From the NCBI GenBank assembly GCA_002696035.1, contig NZQV01000024.1, forward strand, positions 1 through 64,000: a stretch of 64,000 bases of DNA, written 5' to 3'. Shown here one piece after another: positions 9,472 through 19,127 of this stretch; positions within the stretch are counted from its first letter, which is position 1, and each line of letters starts with the position of its first letter. The stretch is from Balneola sp. (lineage in GTDB: Bacteria > Bacteroidota > Rhodothermia > Balneolales > Balneolaceae). Under the pieces are notes generated by a model. It had not been told where the DNA came from, made no database searches, and was given only the letters and a program-made list of their open reading frames with translations. The position numbers and the translations under genes were made by a program.

Positions 9472-10782
9472 ATGAAGACTAAATTTTTAAACAAGGTATT
9501 TGAGATTGACCTTAAAATAGAATCTGTTAATTTATATTTTTTGGTAGCTTTTTTTGCATTTTATGCTTTTGAAGGGGTGCTTAGGTATTTTTTTTCGATC
9601 TTACAATTAGAACCCTTGCTATATGTTAAAGATTTAATCATCCTATACTTGATTATTTATTTCTTTTTTGAAAAAATAAAGTACTATAAGTTATCAGAGA
9701 TACAGTTTTATATTGTTTTATTATTGACCTATTCTTCTTTAATAGGTCTTATTTATCTAAGTAGTTTTGCACAGATTTTATTTGGATTTAAAGTTCTGAT
9801 TCCATTAATAGTTGGGATGGTTGGATTCCAATTTTTTATTAAGAATAGAAATAAACTGTCATATTCCTTTATTGCTTTGGGAATGATAACCGCTTTTGGT
9901 GTTCTTCTTGATCTTTATTTTCCCTTGCCATGGACAGATTTAACTTTTGAGATTGGGGGAGTTGATGTTCAATCTTCACAAGAGGTTTTTGTTGCCGGTG
10001 GTTTTGGGCGTATATCAGGATTTGCAAGAAATTGGTCTGTTTCAGCGATGATAATGATGGTTTCTATTACTCACCTGCTATTTTTGTCAAGTGTTAAATG
10101 GAAATTACCAATCTCATTGTTATTGTTTGTGATGGTAATCATCACAACAAATAAGGGGATTATAGTGGGGACTTTTCTTGTAATTTCATTTTACATTTTC
10201 AAAAGGTTCAAAATTGGGGAGCATATCTACCGATTTGGCTATAAAATTTTGATAGCATTAACTGTACTTCTACCATTCTTTGCTGGTTATATTTATAGTA
10301 CATTTCAAGGACAATTAGAGGGCATATATCGAATAGTTTTTAATTCTCTTTTTGTAAGATTTTCTGAAAACTGGCCGGAAGCATTAGAACTTATTACTGT
10401 CCATGGGAACCCTTTATTGGGTAGAGGATTGGGTAGTATCGCTGCTTCGCAAAAAATATTTGAAGCAAATTTATACAATCCGGCGGACAATTATTTTTTA
10501 TACCTTTATGCCATAGTTGGTTTCATTAGTGTTCTAATATTAGTATTGACAATAGTTCATATTCGAAGATTAAATTTTAAAAACAATATTGATGCATTCT
10601 GTTTTGCGATACTTTTGGCTTCAGGTTTGTATGCAATTATAGGAACATTAATTGAAAACCCAATTTTTGGTTTTTTTGTTGGTATAGCTTATGCTCGTTT
10701 ATTTTTGGATGAAGGGTTTGTTAAAAAGCTTAAATACCCTTTTAGTGGAATGCCAATATATCTTAAAAAAATAAACAATTGA
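9472..10782 (+). CDS. wzy: O-antigen/capsule polymerase-like membrane protein (Wzy-like)
   Basis: 436-aa protein with roughly 11-12 hydrophobic helices and one large loop around residues 270-345 (containing NWPEALELITVHGNPLLGRG), the layout of Wzy/O-antigen ligase family proteins. A role as repeat-unit polymerase follows from topology and from its place between flippase and transferases. An O-antigen ligase is the alternative, but a gene cassette usually carries the polymerase. ATG at 9472; the stop overlaps the TTG start of the next gene by 4 bp. Strongly AT-rich. Confidence 0.75.
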   Translation: MKTKFLNKVFEIDLKIESVNLYFLVAFFAFYAFEGVLRYFFSILQLEPLLYVKDLIILYLIIYFFFEKIKYYKLSEIQFYIVLLLTYSSLIGLIYLSSFAQILFGFKVLIPLIVGMVGFQFFIKNRNKLSYSFIALGMITAFGVLLDLYFPLPWTDLTFEIGGVDVQSSQEVFVAGGFGRISGFARNWSVSAMIMMVSITHLLFLSSVKWKLPISLLLFVMVIITTNKGIIVGTFLVISFYIFKRFKIGEHIYRFGYKILIALTVLLPFFAGYIYSTFQGQLEGIYRIVFNSLFVRFSENWPEALELITVHGNPLLGRGLGSIAASQKIFEANLYNPADNYFLYLYAIVGFISVLILVLTIVHIRRLNFKNNIDAFCFAILLASGLYAIIGTLIENPIFGFFVGIAYARLFLDEGFVKKLKYPFSGMPIYLKKINN

Positions 10783-11951
10783 CTCAGTCTACCCTTGTAA
10801 TTTGTTTCTCCACCGCAAGCTTAAAAGCTGAAATTTGGACAAATAAACAACATTTAATGTCCCGGCTTTCAAAAAAAAATGGATACAAGGTGATTTATGT
10901 CGATCAGGGTATGTCGACACGAGAATTTAAAAAAGCTGTTAGGGATAGAGATTGGGAATACTTCCTAAAACCTACCTGGAAATTTAATGACAATCTGAAA
11001 TGTCTTAGTTTTTATTTCCTCCCGCTAATAAAAGGTGGCTGGCTAAAAAAATTAGCCTGGAAAATTTTGTATTACTTGATAAAAAAAACTGAAGACATCA
11101 CAAAGTATGACCGAGTCATATTTTGGGTTTACGAACCTCAAAGTTGGTATTTGATAAATCAAATTAATTCACAAGACAGGAAATGGACTGTGCTTTATGA
11201 CTGTGTGGATGATTTTAAAAGTCAGCCTTTTTACGCGAATAATAAAAATAGAAAGGAAGAGCTAATTGAGATTGAGAAAGAGCTGGTCCAATATGCAGAC
11301 ATTGTGACTACTACATCAAAACAATTATTTAATGATAAAAAAAACCTAAATAATAATACGCATTACGTACATAACGTAGGTGATTACGAGCATTTCAAAG
11401 AATCTGATGGTTTATTACCAAAAGAGTTGGATTATTTGATTTCTATATCAGAAAAAAAGATTGTTTATGCAGGTGTTATTGATGACTATAAAATTGATTT
11501 AGAACTAATTGATCATGTATCAGATCAGAAACAATTTCATTTTCTATTTTTAGGGCCTGTACGTGTGGATAAAAAGAAGGAGCTCTTTAGGAAAATAAAG
11601 GAAAAAAAGAATGTAGAATTTTTCGGGTTGGTAGAGTATAAAATATTACCATCTATACTACATGAATGTGATGTTATTTGGTTGCCTTATCAAAAGAATG
11701 AGCATACTAAATATGTATTTCCTTTGAAATTATTTGAAGCTTTTGCAACTGGCAAACAAGTAGTAGGAAGAGATCTAAATAGTTATAGCTCCTTTTATAG
11801 ATATATGCAGATTTTTAGGGATTCTGAGGAGGCCATTTTGGAGCTAAAAAAAGAAAATGATACAAAAACAGCATTAGAAAGAAAAAATTTTGCTAAAGAA
11901 AATAGTTGGGATTCAAGACTAAACAAAATCCTGAAAATTCTTACAAATTAA
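10779..11951 (+). CDS. Glycosyltransferase (GT-B fold, GT1/GT4-like)
   Basis: Probable GT-B glycosyltransferase of 390 aa. Features seen: an N-terminal Rossmann-like stretch, YDCVDDF near 145-152, a middle HNVGDYEHF, the start of the second domain at KKIVYAGVIDDYK, FLGPVRVDKK, and the C-terminal donor site VIWLPYQKNEHTKYVFPLKLFEAFATGKQVV, in which the Glu sits as in GT4-type enzymes. The TTG start at 10779 overlaps the polymerase stop (TTGA), suggesting coupling. Donor and acceptor are unknown. A perfect 18-bp palindrome covers its stop codon. Confidence 0.72.
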   Translation: MTQSTLVICFSTASLKAEIWTNKQHLMSRLSKKNGYKVIYVDQGMSTREFKKAVRDRDWEYFLKPTWKFNDNLKCLSFYFLPLIKGGWLKKLAWKILYYLIKKTEDITKYDRVIFWVYEPQSWYLINQINSQDRKWTVLYDCVDDFKSQPFYANNKNRKEELIEIEKELVQYADIVTTTSKQLFNDKKNLNNNTHYVHNVGDYEHFKESDGLLPKELDYLISISEKKIVYAGVIDDYKIDLELIDHVSDQKQFHFLFLGPVRVDKKKELFRKIKEKKNVEFFGLVEYKILPSILHECDVIWLPYQKNEHTKYVFPLKLFEAFATGKQVVGRDLNSYSSFYRYMQIFRDSEEAILELKKENDTKTALERKNFAKENSWDSRLNKILKILTN

Positions 11952-11967
11952 AGTAATCGATTACTTT
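11950..11967. promoter_or_regulatory. Perfect 18-bp palindrome at a stop codon
   Basis: AAAGTAATCGATTACTTT is its own reverse complement and overlaps the TAA stop of the upstream glycosyltransferase gene. It may be an operator or the stem of a weak terminator in the 42-bp gap before the next gene. No protein partner is known. Confidence 0.4.
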
Positions 11968-11993
11968 TATACTTACGGAAATAGTTTTTTTAT

Positions 11994-13130
11994 ATGAAGA
12001 TATTACTATTAGCAAAAGGATATCCACCTACCATTGGGGGAGTTGAAAACTACTCTTATTATATTGCTGAGGGCTTGGGTGAAAAACACAAAGTGGAAGT
12101 TTTAACCTTTGACGAATCAAATGATAGTCCTAAAAAACAGTTAGATAAAAATGTGAACGTATTAAGGCTTAATCATTCAAGAAAAGAGCTGTTGAATGGA
12201 TGGAACATGCTTCGGGCTATAAAATCAAAAATCGCAGAATTTACACCTGATTTAATTATCGCTACTACCTGGAAAGTTGGATTACCTTATGCTTTTCTAA
12301 AATTTAAGTATCAAATTCCATTTGTTTTAGTAGCTCATGGTGCTGAGATTACGAGGCACCGCAGTAATACCATTCTAATGAAGTTGATGCGTTTTGTAAT
12401 GGCTAAAACAGATTTGGTAATTACTGTCAGTAATTTCACAAAGCACATTATCCAAAAGTACACTACAGTATCAGAAAAAAATGTAGTAACAGTTCCAAAT
12501 GGAATTGATTTAAATCCAGTGAAGCCGGTAGAGCAGAATGCTGCGAGGCAAGAGCTTGGTATTAAATCAGATTGGCCGGTATTACTTACGGTGTCCCGAC
12601 TTGATGCCAGAAAAGGGCATGCAAAAGTCCTAAAACTCCTACCTAAACTCAAAGAGAGGTACTCCAACCTATTATATTTGATAGTTGGAAATGGCCCAGA
12701 AAGGGAAGAATTAGAAAGATTATCTGATTCACTGGGTTTAACCGATAATGATGTTAAATTTGCAGGTTTCGTGGCTGATGAGGAGTTACCCTTTTATTAT
12801 AGTGCCTGTGATATTTTTGTCATGCTGAATGAGATGAAATCTGAAGAAGATTTTGAGGGGTTTGGATTTGTTTTTGCTGAAGCAGGCGCTTATGGCAAAC
12901 CTTCCATTGGAGGAAATAATGCGGGTCCCAAGGAAGTGATAGACCACCAGAAAACTGGATTTCTGGTAAACCCTGATTCTGAAAGAGAAGTTTTTGACTC
13001 AATTCAAAAGCTATTGGATAATGAAGAAGAACGTGCTCGAATGGGTAAGACAGCCAGAAAAAAAGTTTTCAGAGAATTTACTTTAGATGTTATGGTATCA
13101 AACTTTGAGAATAAATTATTACAGCTTTAA
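11994..13130 (+). CDS. GT4-family glycosyltransferase
   Basis: Retaining GT-B glycosyltransferase of 378 aa. The N-terminal acceptor domain opens with LLLAKGYPPTIGGVENY, the GGxE loop of GT4 enzymes. The donor domain has LLTVSRLDARKGHAKVL near 198-214, LIVGNGPEREELE, and the EX7E-like end EDFEGFGFVFAEAGAYGKPSIGG (about 282-304) with the catalytic-site Glu pair. It would add a hexose-type sugar to the lipid-linked unit at the cytoplasmic face. The 42-bp gap before it holds a palindrome; the gap after it is 9 bp. Confidence 0.88.
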   Translation: MKILLLAKGYPPTIGGVENYSYYIAEGLGEKHKVEVLTFDESNDSPKKQLDKNVNVLRLNHSRKELLNGWNMLRAIKSKIAEFTPDLIIATTWKVGLPYAFLKFKYQIPFVLVAHGAEITRHRSNTILMKLMRFVMAKTDLVITVSNFTKHIIQKYTTVSEKNVVTVPNGIDLNPVKPVEQNAARQELGIKSDWPVLLTVSRLDARKGHAKVLKLLPKLKERYSNLLYLIVGNGPEREELERLSDSLGLTDNDVKFAGFVADEELPFYYSACDIFVMLNEMKSEEDFEGFGFVFAEAGAYGKPSIGGNNAGPKEVIDHQKTGFLVNPDSEREVFDSIQKLLDNEEERARMGKTARKKVFREFTLDVMVSNFENKLLQL

Positions 13131-13139
13131 GTACTAATT

Positions 13140-14297
13140 ATGATGTTAGAATATGGATTAATAAGCCTTTATGGGATAATAATAGTGTTATTGGTTATTA
13201 CCTATATACTATATCCTTTCTTATCCAAGAAGTTATTTAAATCCCATTCCAAAGATTTACCACGTGAAAATTATGGGACTTCGTATATACTTATTCCAGC
13301 CTATAACGAAGAAAATGTTATAGAGGAAAAAATTATTAATGCCTTAAAAAATAAAGGTGAAAAGGAGATAGTTGTGGTGGTTTCTGACTCATCAGATGAT
13401 GCTACAAATTCAATATGTAAAAGACTTGTAGCAGAAAATGATGAGATGCGATTTTTAGTGAATAATAAGAGAGGAGGCAAGAATACTTGTCTCAATTATG
13501 CTATTGAAACTATCAAACCCAAAAAGAATGATATACTAATTTTTACGGATTGCAATACCTTTTTTGATCAAAATAGTATTCCCGAAATTCACAAATCCTT
13601 ATTAAGCGGTTCTGCACTTACTGCTGGAAGCATGGTGTACAAATCTATGGATTCAGATTCAGCCGTTTCAGAAGGTCTGTATTGGCGATATGAAGAATGG
13701 CTAAGGAAGAATGAATCTGAGAAAGGTAGACTTATTGTCTGTAATGGCGGACTTTTTGGAATGTGGGCAGAGTATTTCGAGGAGATCCCTCCTTTTGTAC
13801 CCAATGATTTAGAAGGTCCATTAAGACTTCTTGGAGAGGCTAAATATGTGGAAATTAATCCATTGGCAAAAGGATTTGAAACAGCAATTAATTCTGCTTC
13901 AGAAGAATATAATCGCAAGCATCGTATGGCAAATAGGCAAATGAATTGCATTATTTATTTATGGAACAGAATTAATTTTGGAACGAAATTACAAGTGCTG
14001 TTCCATAAATTTTTTCGCTGGTTTGGTCTCCATCTGTTTATTTTAGCAACATTAATAATTATCGCACTGGATTTAATAAGTGGAACAATCCTGATAAAGT
14101 TATTAGTCTGGACACATAGTTTAATAGTAGTAGTGATGTTTTTAGCTTGGTTAAATAATTATGTTGAATTAGAAAACCGATTTCTTCCAAAGGTTTTGCA
14201 TGCATGTATAGTTCATTTATATGGAGCTAAAGGTGCTTTTAAAGCTTTTATGGGAGCTAAAACTACTGTTTGGGAAAAAGCTAAGACAAATAGGTGA
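13140..14297 (+). CDS. Membrane GT2-family glycosyltransferase
   Basis: GT-A/GT2 enzyme of 385 aa, anchored by an N-terminal helix (about 3-27) and two C-terminal helices (about 295-345). The catalytic domain begins at SYILIPAYNEE (near 48). The nucleotide-binding VVVSDSSDD replaces the usual DDGS-like motif, TDCNTFFD serves as the DxD-region, and PNDLEGPLRLL stands where processive enzymes have an ED motif. The shape recalls cellulose-synthase-like or hyaluronan-type transferases, but without the QxxRW motif. Linkage and substrate are unknown. It is the last intact gene of the AT-rich cassette. Confidence 0.82.
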   Translation: MMLEYGLISLYGIIIVLLVITYILYPFLSKKLFKSHSKDLPRENYGTSYILIPAYNEENVIEEKIINALKNKGEKEIVVVVSDSSDDATNSICKRLVAENDEMRFLVNNKRGGKNTCLNYAIETIKPKKNDILIFTDCNTFFDQNSIPEIHKSLLSGSALTAGSMVYKSMDSDSAVSEGLYWRYEEWLRKNESEKGRLIVCNGGLFGMWAEYFEEIPPFVPNDLEGPLRLLGEAKYVEINPLAKGFETAINSASEEYNRKHRMANRQMNCIIYLWNRINFGTKLQVLFHKFFRWFGLHLFILATLIIIALDLISGTILIKLLVWTHSLIVVVMFLAWLNNYVELENRFLPKVLHACIVHLYGAKGAFKAFMGAKTTVWEKAKTNR

Positions 14298-14307
14298 AAG
14301 AGGGATA

Positions 14308-14580
14308 ATGAGTTTCGTTGAGAAGCAGTGAAAGAAAGCCAAAAAACCTTTGATCAAAATCCCGGAGCCAGTTCTAATGTTCGCTGCATACTGTATTATG
14401 ATATTAGGTAAAATGATCGGTAAAGAGTTCACAGGTATTCATCCGGATCGGGTAAAAAAGGTAATGATCTCCACCAATATCTCCGGAGAAAAACTCAGCA
14501 ACTCTGATTTTAAGATAAAATACAGTCTAAAAGAAGGGATCAAAGATTGGTATAGAGATTGTGATGGCAAGCTGGCTTAA
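14308..14580 (+). pseudogene. C-terminal remnant of a sugar-nucleotide epimerase/dehydratase
   Basis: The reading frame starting at ATG 14308 gives MSFVEKQ, then an in-frame TGA at 14329. After it come about 80 residues that look like the C-terminal end of an NAD-dependent epimerase (WcaG type): HPDRVKKVMISTNISGEKL, then KYSLKEGIKDWYRDC. The N-terminal Rossmann domain is missing, and the frame after the TGA has only a TTG (14350) to start from. I read it as a decayed leftover of a gene lost when the cassette was rearranged. A short expressed peptide cannot be excluded. Confidence 0.6.
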
Positions 14581-14700
14581 AAAACTACCATTTGCAACTA
14601 GTCCAAATTCTCCTGATATTTATCCTTTACAATAATCGGATTACAACATATTACCCATACCAAGGACGGGCAGTACATATTTGCACTACAATAAAATCAG

Positions 14701-15456
14701 ATGTTTATGAGTGGAAACACAGACGCTAGCCTATTAGAGAAGGCTGCACCCACAGTAAGGGACAATATCCTTCAGAAGTACCGAAATGATAAAGAAGAAA
14801 TCCGAAAAGCAGGTTTGCCTGCCGGGTATCATCAAATTCCTTCTCCTGTAAATGAGCAGTTTTGGGGTAAAAGAGCGTTAGACCTTACTTTAGGCAGCCT
14901 CGCTTTTATCCTTTTTTTGGTTGCCTTTCCGCTTATTGCGCTGGGCATCAAGCTCTCTTCCAAAGGAAATATTATCTTTAAGCAGAAAAGAACGGGCATG
15001 AATGGCCATGTTTTTACCTGCTATAAGTTCCGTACCATGCACAGTGTTCAAAAGAAACGCAATGATGGCGAGCCTGATATAACTCAAAAGGGGGATAACC
15101 GAATTTTTACTTTTGGTAGTATACTCAGAAAGACCAACCTGGATGAACTCCCGCAGATCCTTAACGTTATGAAAGGGGAAATGAGTCTCATCGGTCCCCG
15201 CCCATATCCTGTTGATGAATGCCGGTACTGGAACAATACATTCAATGATTTTTATTACCGGTATATGGTAAAGCCCGGAGTTACAGGCTACGCACAGGTA
15301 ACTGGGTTTCGTGGTGGAACACTGGATGTGGACCACATGCGCAAGCGCCTTGATAAGGATCTCATCTATATTGAACGGCAATCACTTTGGATGGACATCA
15401 AGATCTTGTTCCTGACGGTGAAGCAGATGGTGACGTTTAATACCAATGCGCATTAG
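14701..15456 (+). CDS. Initiating sugar (phospho)transferase, WcaJ/PglC-like
   Basis: Short-form bacterial sugar transferase of 251 aa that attaches the first sugar-1-phosphate to undecaprenyl phosphate. After a soluble N-terminus of about 55 residues comes KRALDLTLGSLAFIL with one re-entrant/membrane helix (about 60-85). The conserved catalytic core follows: FKQKRTGMNG, CYKFRTMH, LRKTNLDELPQILNVMKGEMS, LIGPRPYPVDE and KPGVTGYAQVTG. It lacks the four-helix N-terminal block of WbaP/WcaJ long forms. It sits about 120 bp after the epimerase remnant and ends just before a terminator. Confidence 0.92.
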   Translation: MFMSGNTDASLLEKAAPTVRDNILQKYRNDKEEIRKAGLPAGYHQIPSPVNEQFWGKRALDLTLGSLAFILFLVAFPLIALGIKLSSKGNIIFKQKRTGMNGHVFTCYKFRTMHSVQKKRNDGEPDITQKGDNRIFTFGSILRKTNLDELPQILNVMKGEMSLIGPRPYPVDECRYWNNTFNDFYYRYMVKPGVTGYAQVTGFRGGTLDVDHMRKRLDKDLIYIERQSLWMDIKILFLTVKQMVTFNTNAH

Positions 15457-15478
15457 AACATCGAATTTTGAAGTTTTT

Positions 15479-15505
15479 AGGCCGTCTTTGACAGCCTTTT
15501 TTGTT
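15479..15505 (+). terminator. Likely rho-independent terminator after the sugar transferase
   Basis: GGCCGTCTTTGACAGCC forms a short stem with one mismatch and is followed by TTTTTTG. It lies 23 bp after the stop codon, at the end of the polysaccharide cassette. Confidence 0.6.
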
Positions 15506-16159
15506 TGGTGAAATTGTCTGTTGTTGCTGATAAAGCTTTATAGGTAGTACTGAATATCCTCCCTGTAAGCAACAGGCGAGCTGTTCTTACGGTCCCTCCA
15601 AAGGGAAATAGGTTCTTAGGTAAATCGAGTCAGTAGCTAAGGTTCTACAGTATTGGAATTGGCTTGAACCTGCCCCTCCATGGAGAGGGAATGGTTAGAT
15701 TGCTTAAATAATCCTCCACTGTTTGTCATTTCGAGCTGAGTTTTGCGAATCCGGAAACCGAAAGAGTAAACGCAGCTGAGAAATCTACGGAGTGGATAAA
15801 GATACGAGAGGCCTAATTCAAGATCTTTAGATTTCTCCACTTCAGTCGCTCTGTCGGGGTTTGCTCCTTCCGGTCGAAATAACAAAGGGGGAGGTAGTGT
15901 AGGTAGGTCGTTTAAATAGGCCCCCTTTGTTTGTCATCTCGAGCGGAATGGAATGATCCCGAGTATTCGGGAGAATGTAATGCAGCCGAGAGATCTACGG
16001 AGCAGGTAAAAGGCTCGGTGTTCGTGATTCACTATTATTAGATTTCTCCGCTCCGTTCCTTCGCCCTGAGGGGCTCATTCTCTCCGGTCGAAATGACAAA
16101 GGCTGGTAGTATAAATGATGCCGAAATGACAATAATGATTGAGTTTATTATAATCCTAT
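15506..16159. repeat. Intergenic region with two family-R1 palindromic repeats
   Basis: No gene is supported. Two R1 copies lie head to tail, at 15722-15887 and 15930-16101. Each starts with TTTGTCATYTCGAGC, has a central AGA(G/A)ATCTACGGAG, then AGATTTCTCC, and ends with CGGTCGAAATRACAAAG. Within each copy the outer ends and the AGAAATCT/AGATTTCT cores are inverted copies of each other. The copies share these blocks but differ in the loop sequence. Confidence 0.7.
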
Positions 16160-16528
16160 ATGTCATACTACACCTACATAATAACAAACTCATCTAAAAG
16201 TACACTTTACATAGGCATGACCAATGACGTACCCTCGCGGATATTGGAGCATGGATTAAATGCTGGTAAACCAAAAACATTTGCAGGACGCTATCACTGT
16301 TATTTCTTGCTTTGGTATGAAGAACACAAATATGTTCAGGATTCAATTCGTAGGGAAAAGCAAATCAAGAAATGGAGTAGAAAAAAGAAGCTTGAGTTGA
16401 TTAAAAGAACAAATCCTGAGTTACGATTCCTGAATGAAGAATTGGGGTTATATCCTTTTGGTGATTATGCTGATGAAAGGAATATTGAGTACAGTAACAG
16501 GAGAAGAAAAGAATATGATGATGAGTAA
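16160..16528 (+). CDS. Small GIY-YIG nuclease-domain protein
   Basis: 122-aa protein with a complete GIY-YIG core in its first 90 residues. It has YYTYIITN (the GIY part) and TLYIGMTND (the YIG part), Arg in PSRILEHG, and a lysine/arginine-rich stretch REKQIKKWSRKKKLELI. It belongs to the compact UPF0213/SLX-like type common in Bacteroidota, probably a DNA or RNA nuclease. The acidic-basic tail after residue 100 is not conserved to my eye. The gene is wedged between R1 repeats: one copy ends 58 bp before its ATG, and another begins about 10 bp after its stop. This suggests a link between nuclease and repeat. Confidence 0.85.
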   Translation: MSYYTYIITNSSKSTLYIGMTNDVPSRILEHGLNAGKPKTFAGRYHCYFLLWYEEHKYVQDSIRREKQIKKWSRKKKLELIKRTNPELRFLNEELGLYPFGDYADERNIEYSNRRRKEYDDE

Positions 16529-16538
16529 ACCCCCACTG

Positions 16539-16699
16539 TCTGTCATCTCGAGCGGAATGGAGAGAGCGGACGCGAACGCAATGCAGTCGAGAGATCTGTG
16601 GAGTAGGTAAAGGCCTGGAAGGTGTAATTCAGCATCTTTAGATTTCTCCACTCCACTCATTCGCCTTTTGGGCTCATTCACTTCGGTCGAAATGACAAA
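16539..16699. repeat. Family-R1 palindromic repeat
   Basis: The copy opens with TGTCATCTCGAGCGGAATGG and closes with CTTCGGTCGAAATGACAAAC. It has the same central AGAGATCT and AGATTTCTCC blocks as the copies at 15.7 and 15.9 kb and is in the same orientation. It starts about 10 bp after the GIY-YIG gene. Confidence 0.75.
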
Positions 16700-16834
16700 C
16701 AATAGGGGTAGAGTAAAATTGATAATCCTATCTACAATCATAAATAACAGATCATCAATAAAAAGGGTGTTTAGAAGCTTATAAATTCCTATTTTTTGAC
16801 GCTTTTAAAATCAATCACAAAAACGAATGATCAT

Positions 16835-18160
16835 ATGAAAATTGCTGTAGTAGGAACCGGTTATGTAGGTCTTGTGACCGGTACTTGTTTCGCAGAAACG
16901 GGGAATAATGTTATCTGCGTAGACATCGACGAAAAGAAAGTAGAGAGAATGAAAAATGGAGAAGTTCCCATTTATGAGCCGGGTCTAAAGCCGATTTTTG
17001 ACCGCTCCATTCGCGAAGAGCGTCTTTCCTTTACTACGGATCTTAAGGCAGCTATTAAAGATGCTAAAGTGATCTTCCTTTGTCTTCCAACTCCTCCGGG
17101 AGCTGACGGTCAGGCAGACCTGAGTGCTGTATTACACGTGGCCGGTGAACTTGGGGAAATGATCGAAGACTACAAAGTTATTGTGAACAAGAGTACCGTG
17201 CCGGTTGGAACTGCAGATAAGGTTCACGAAAGAGTTTCTGCACATGCTAAAGTTGATTTTGATGTGGTTTCGAATCCTGAGTTTCTGCGGGAAGGAGCCG
17301 CCGTTGATGATTTCATGAAGCCTGAACGTGTTGTAGTTGGAACCTCCAGCGAGAAAGCAGCTGACATCATGAAAGACCTCTATTCCCCTTTTGTACGTAG
17401 TGGCAATCCAATTATTATTATGGATGAGCGAAGTTCAGAACTGACCAAATATGCGGCCAATGCCCTGCTCGCAACCAAGATCACTTTTATGAATGAAATT
17501 GCAAATATTTGTGAGAAAGTGGGCGCCAATGTAGATAATGTCCGAAGAGGCATTGGAACAGATTCCCGAATTGGTAAGCGATTCTTATTTGCGGGAATTG
17601 GTTATGGAGGCAGCTGTTTCCCTAAAGATGTTCAGGCCATTCATTATACCGCCAACGAAATGGGCTACGATTTTAAGATCCTGGATTCAGTTATGAAAGT
17701 GAATGAATCACAGAAGATATCGCTGGTTCCAAAGATCACCAAGTTTTATGGTGAGGATCTAAGTGGAAAAACCTTTGGCGTGTGGGGACTTGCTTTTAAA
17801 CCGGAAACCGATGACATCCGCGAAGCTCCGGCCTTGTATTTACTGGATGAGTTGGTAAAACGAGGGGCCAAACTGAAGGCGTATGATCCGGAAGCGATCG
17901 ATACCTTTAAAGCCGCAGCCTCTGACCGCGTGAATGAGAATACAGAATATGTGGACCGTCCATCGAAAGCCAAGGAAGGAATAGATGCCCTGGTTATCTG
18001 TACGGAATGGAGCGAGTTCCGTGTTAGTGACCTGACCCATTTTCATAACTATATGGATAAGCCCGTTGTATTTGATGGACGCAATCTTTACGATCTCGAA
18101 AAAGCGAAAGAAGCAAAAATAACATATATCAGTGTAGGCCGACCGGAAGTTCATGTCTAA
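16835..18160 (+). CDS. ugd: UDP-glucose 6-dehydrogenase
   Basis: NAD-dependent enzyme that oxidises UDP-glucose to UDP-glucuronate, 441 aa. The N-terminal Rossmann motif is [15 protein letters not shown] (residues 7-21). Next come [55 protein letters not shown], the substrate-binding Lys region [20 protein letters not shown] and the catalytic cysteine in [13 protein letters not shown] (near 259). ATG 16835 is preferred to an in-frame TTG at 16796 because it gives the family N-terminus. The gene overlaps the next one by 8 bp; together they form the UDP-glucose to UDP-xylose route. Confidence 0.95.
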   Translation: MKIAVVGTGYVGLVTGTCFAETGNNVICVDIDEKKVERMKNGEVPIYEPGLKPIFDRSIREERLSFTTDLKAAIKDAKVIFLCLPTPPGADGQADLSAVLHVAGELGEMIEDYKVIVNKSTVPVGTADKVHERVSAHAKVDFDVVSNPEFLREGAAVDDFMKPERVVVGTSSEKAADIMKDLYSPFVRSGNPIIIMDERSSELTKYAANALLATKITFMNEIANICEKVGANVDNVRRGIGTDSRIGKRFLFAGIGYGGSCFPKDVQAIHYTANEMGYDFKILDSVMKVNESQKISLVPKITKFYGEDLSGKTFGVWGLAFKPETDDIREAPALYLLDELVKRGAKLKAYDPEAIDTFKAAASDRVNENTEYVDRPSKAKEGIDALVICTEWSEFRVSDLTHFHNYMDKPVVFDGRNLYDLEKAKEAKITYISVGRPEVHV

Positions 18161-19100
18161 TAAGAAAAGAGTACTTATAACAGGAGGAGCTGGTTTTTTA
18201 GGTTCCCACCTTACCGACCGATTTATTAAGGAAGGTTTTCAGGTGATCGTAATGGATAATCTGATTACCGGGAATCCTGATAACATTGGTCACTTGTTTG
18301 GGAATGATGATTTCACTTTCATAGAACACGATGTAACCAATTTCATGCACGTTGCAGGAGACTTGGATTACATTCTGCATTTCGCATCTCCGGCTTCGCC
18401 TATCGACTATCTTGAAATGCCGATTCAGACCCTGAAGGTTGGATCTTTGGGAACGCATAAAGCACTTGGACTGGCCAAAGCTAAAGGAGCAACCTTCGTG
18501 TTGGCTTCTACCAGTGAAGTGTATGGTGATCCTTTAGTCCATCCTCAAAAAGAAGATTATTGGGGAAATGTAAATCCTATTGGCGACCGGGGCGTATATG
18601 ATGAAGCTAAGCGGTTTGCCGAAGCTATGACGATGGCCTATCACCGCTATCACGGAGTAGAAACACGTATCGTCCGGATCTTCAATACCTATGGAACGCG
18701 AATGCGTATCAATGATGGCCGCGCTCTTCCGGCGTTTATGTCGCAGGCACTTCGCGGCGATGATATCACCGTTTTCGGAGATGGTTCTCAAACCCGTTCC
18801 TTTACGTATGTGGATGATCTGGTGGAAGGAATTTATCGTCTTGCTATGTCTGACTATAATGAGCCGGTGAATATTGGAAACCCTCAGGAGGTCTCTATTC
18901 TTGAGTTTGCCAAGGAGATCATCGAACTGACCGGCAGTAGCAGTAAGGTCACCTTTCAGGAGCTTCCCAATGATGATCCAAAAGTTCGTAAGCCGGATAT
19001 AAGCAGGGCTCGTGAAGTCTTGGACTGGGAACCAAAGTACCCCCGGGAAGAAGGTCTGCAAAAGACCCTTGCGTATTTTAAGAAGGCCGTGCTTGGTTGA
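18153..19100 (+). CDS. uxs: UDP-glucuronate decarboxylase (UDP-xylose synthase)
   Basis: Extended SDR protein of 315 aa converting UDP-glucuronate to UDP-xylose. It has [11 protein letters not shown] (residues 9-19) for NAD binding, the family segment [34 protein letters not shown], and [12 protein letters not shown] carrying the catalytic Tyr and Lys. It also has [21 protein letters not shown] and the C-terminal [14 protein letters not shown]. These are close to the canonical UXS pattern. It overlaps ugd by 8 bp, which supports channelled function. Confidence 0.95.
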   Translation: MSNKKRVLITGGAGFLGSHLTDRFIKEGFQVIVMDNLITGNPDNIGHLFGNDDFTFIEHDVTNFMHVAGDLDYILHFASPASPIDYLEMPIQTLKVGSLGTHKALGLAKAKGATFVLASTSEVYGDPLVHPQKEDYWGNVNPIGDRGVYDEAKRFAEAMTMAYHRYHGVETRIVRIFNTYGTRMRINDGRALPAFMSQALRGDDITVFGDGSQTRSFTYVDDLVEGIYRLAMSDYNEPVNIGNPQEVSILEFAKEIIELTGSSSKVTFQELPNDDPKVRKPDISRAREVLDWEPKYPREEGLQKTLAYFKKAVLG

Positions 19101-19127
19101 TTTTGACGTGTTATCCTGTACGATATA

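Noticed and set aside
14890-15381. 163-codon minus-strand frame opposite the sugar transferase
   Set aside because: Shadow of the sugar transferase core, which has every family motif on the plus strand.
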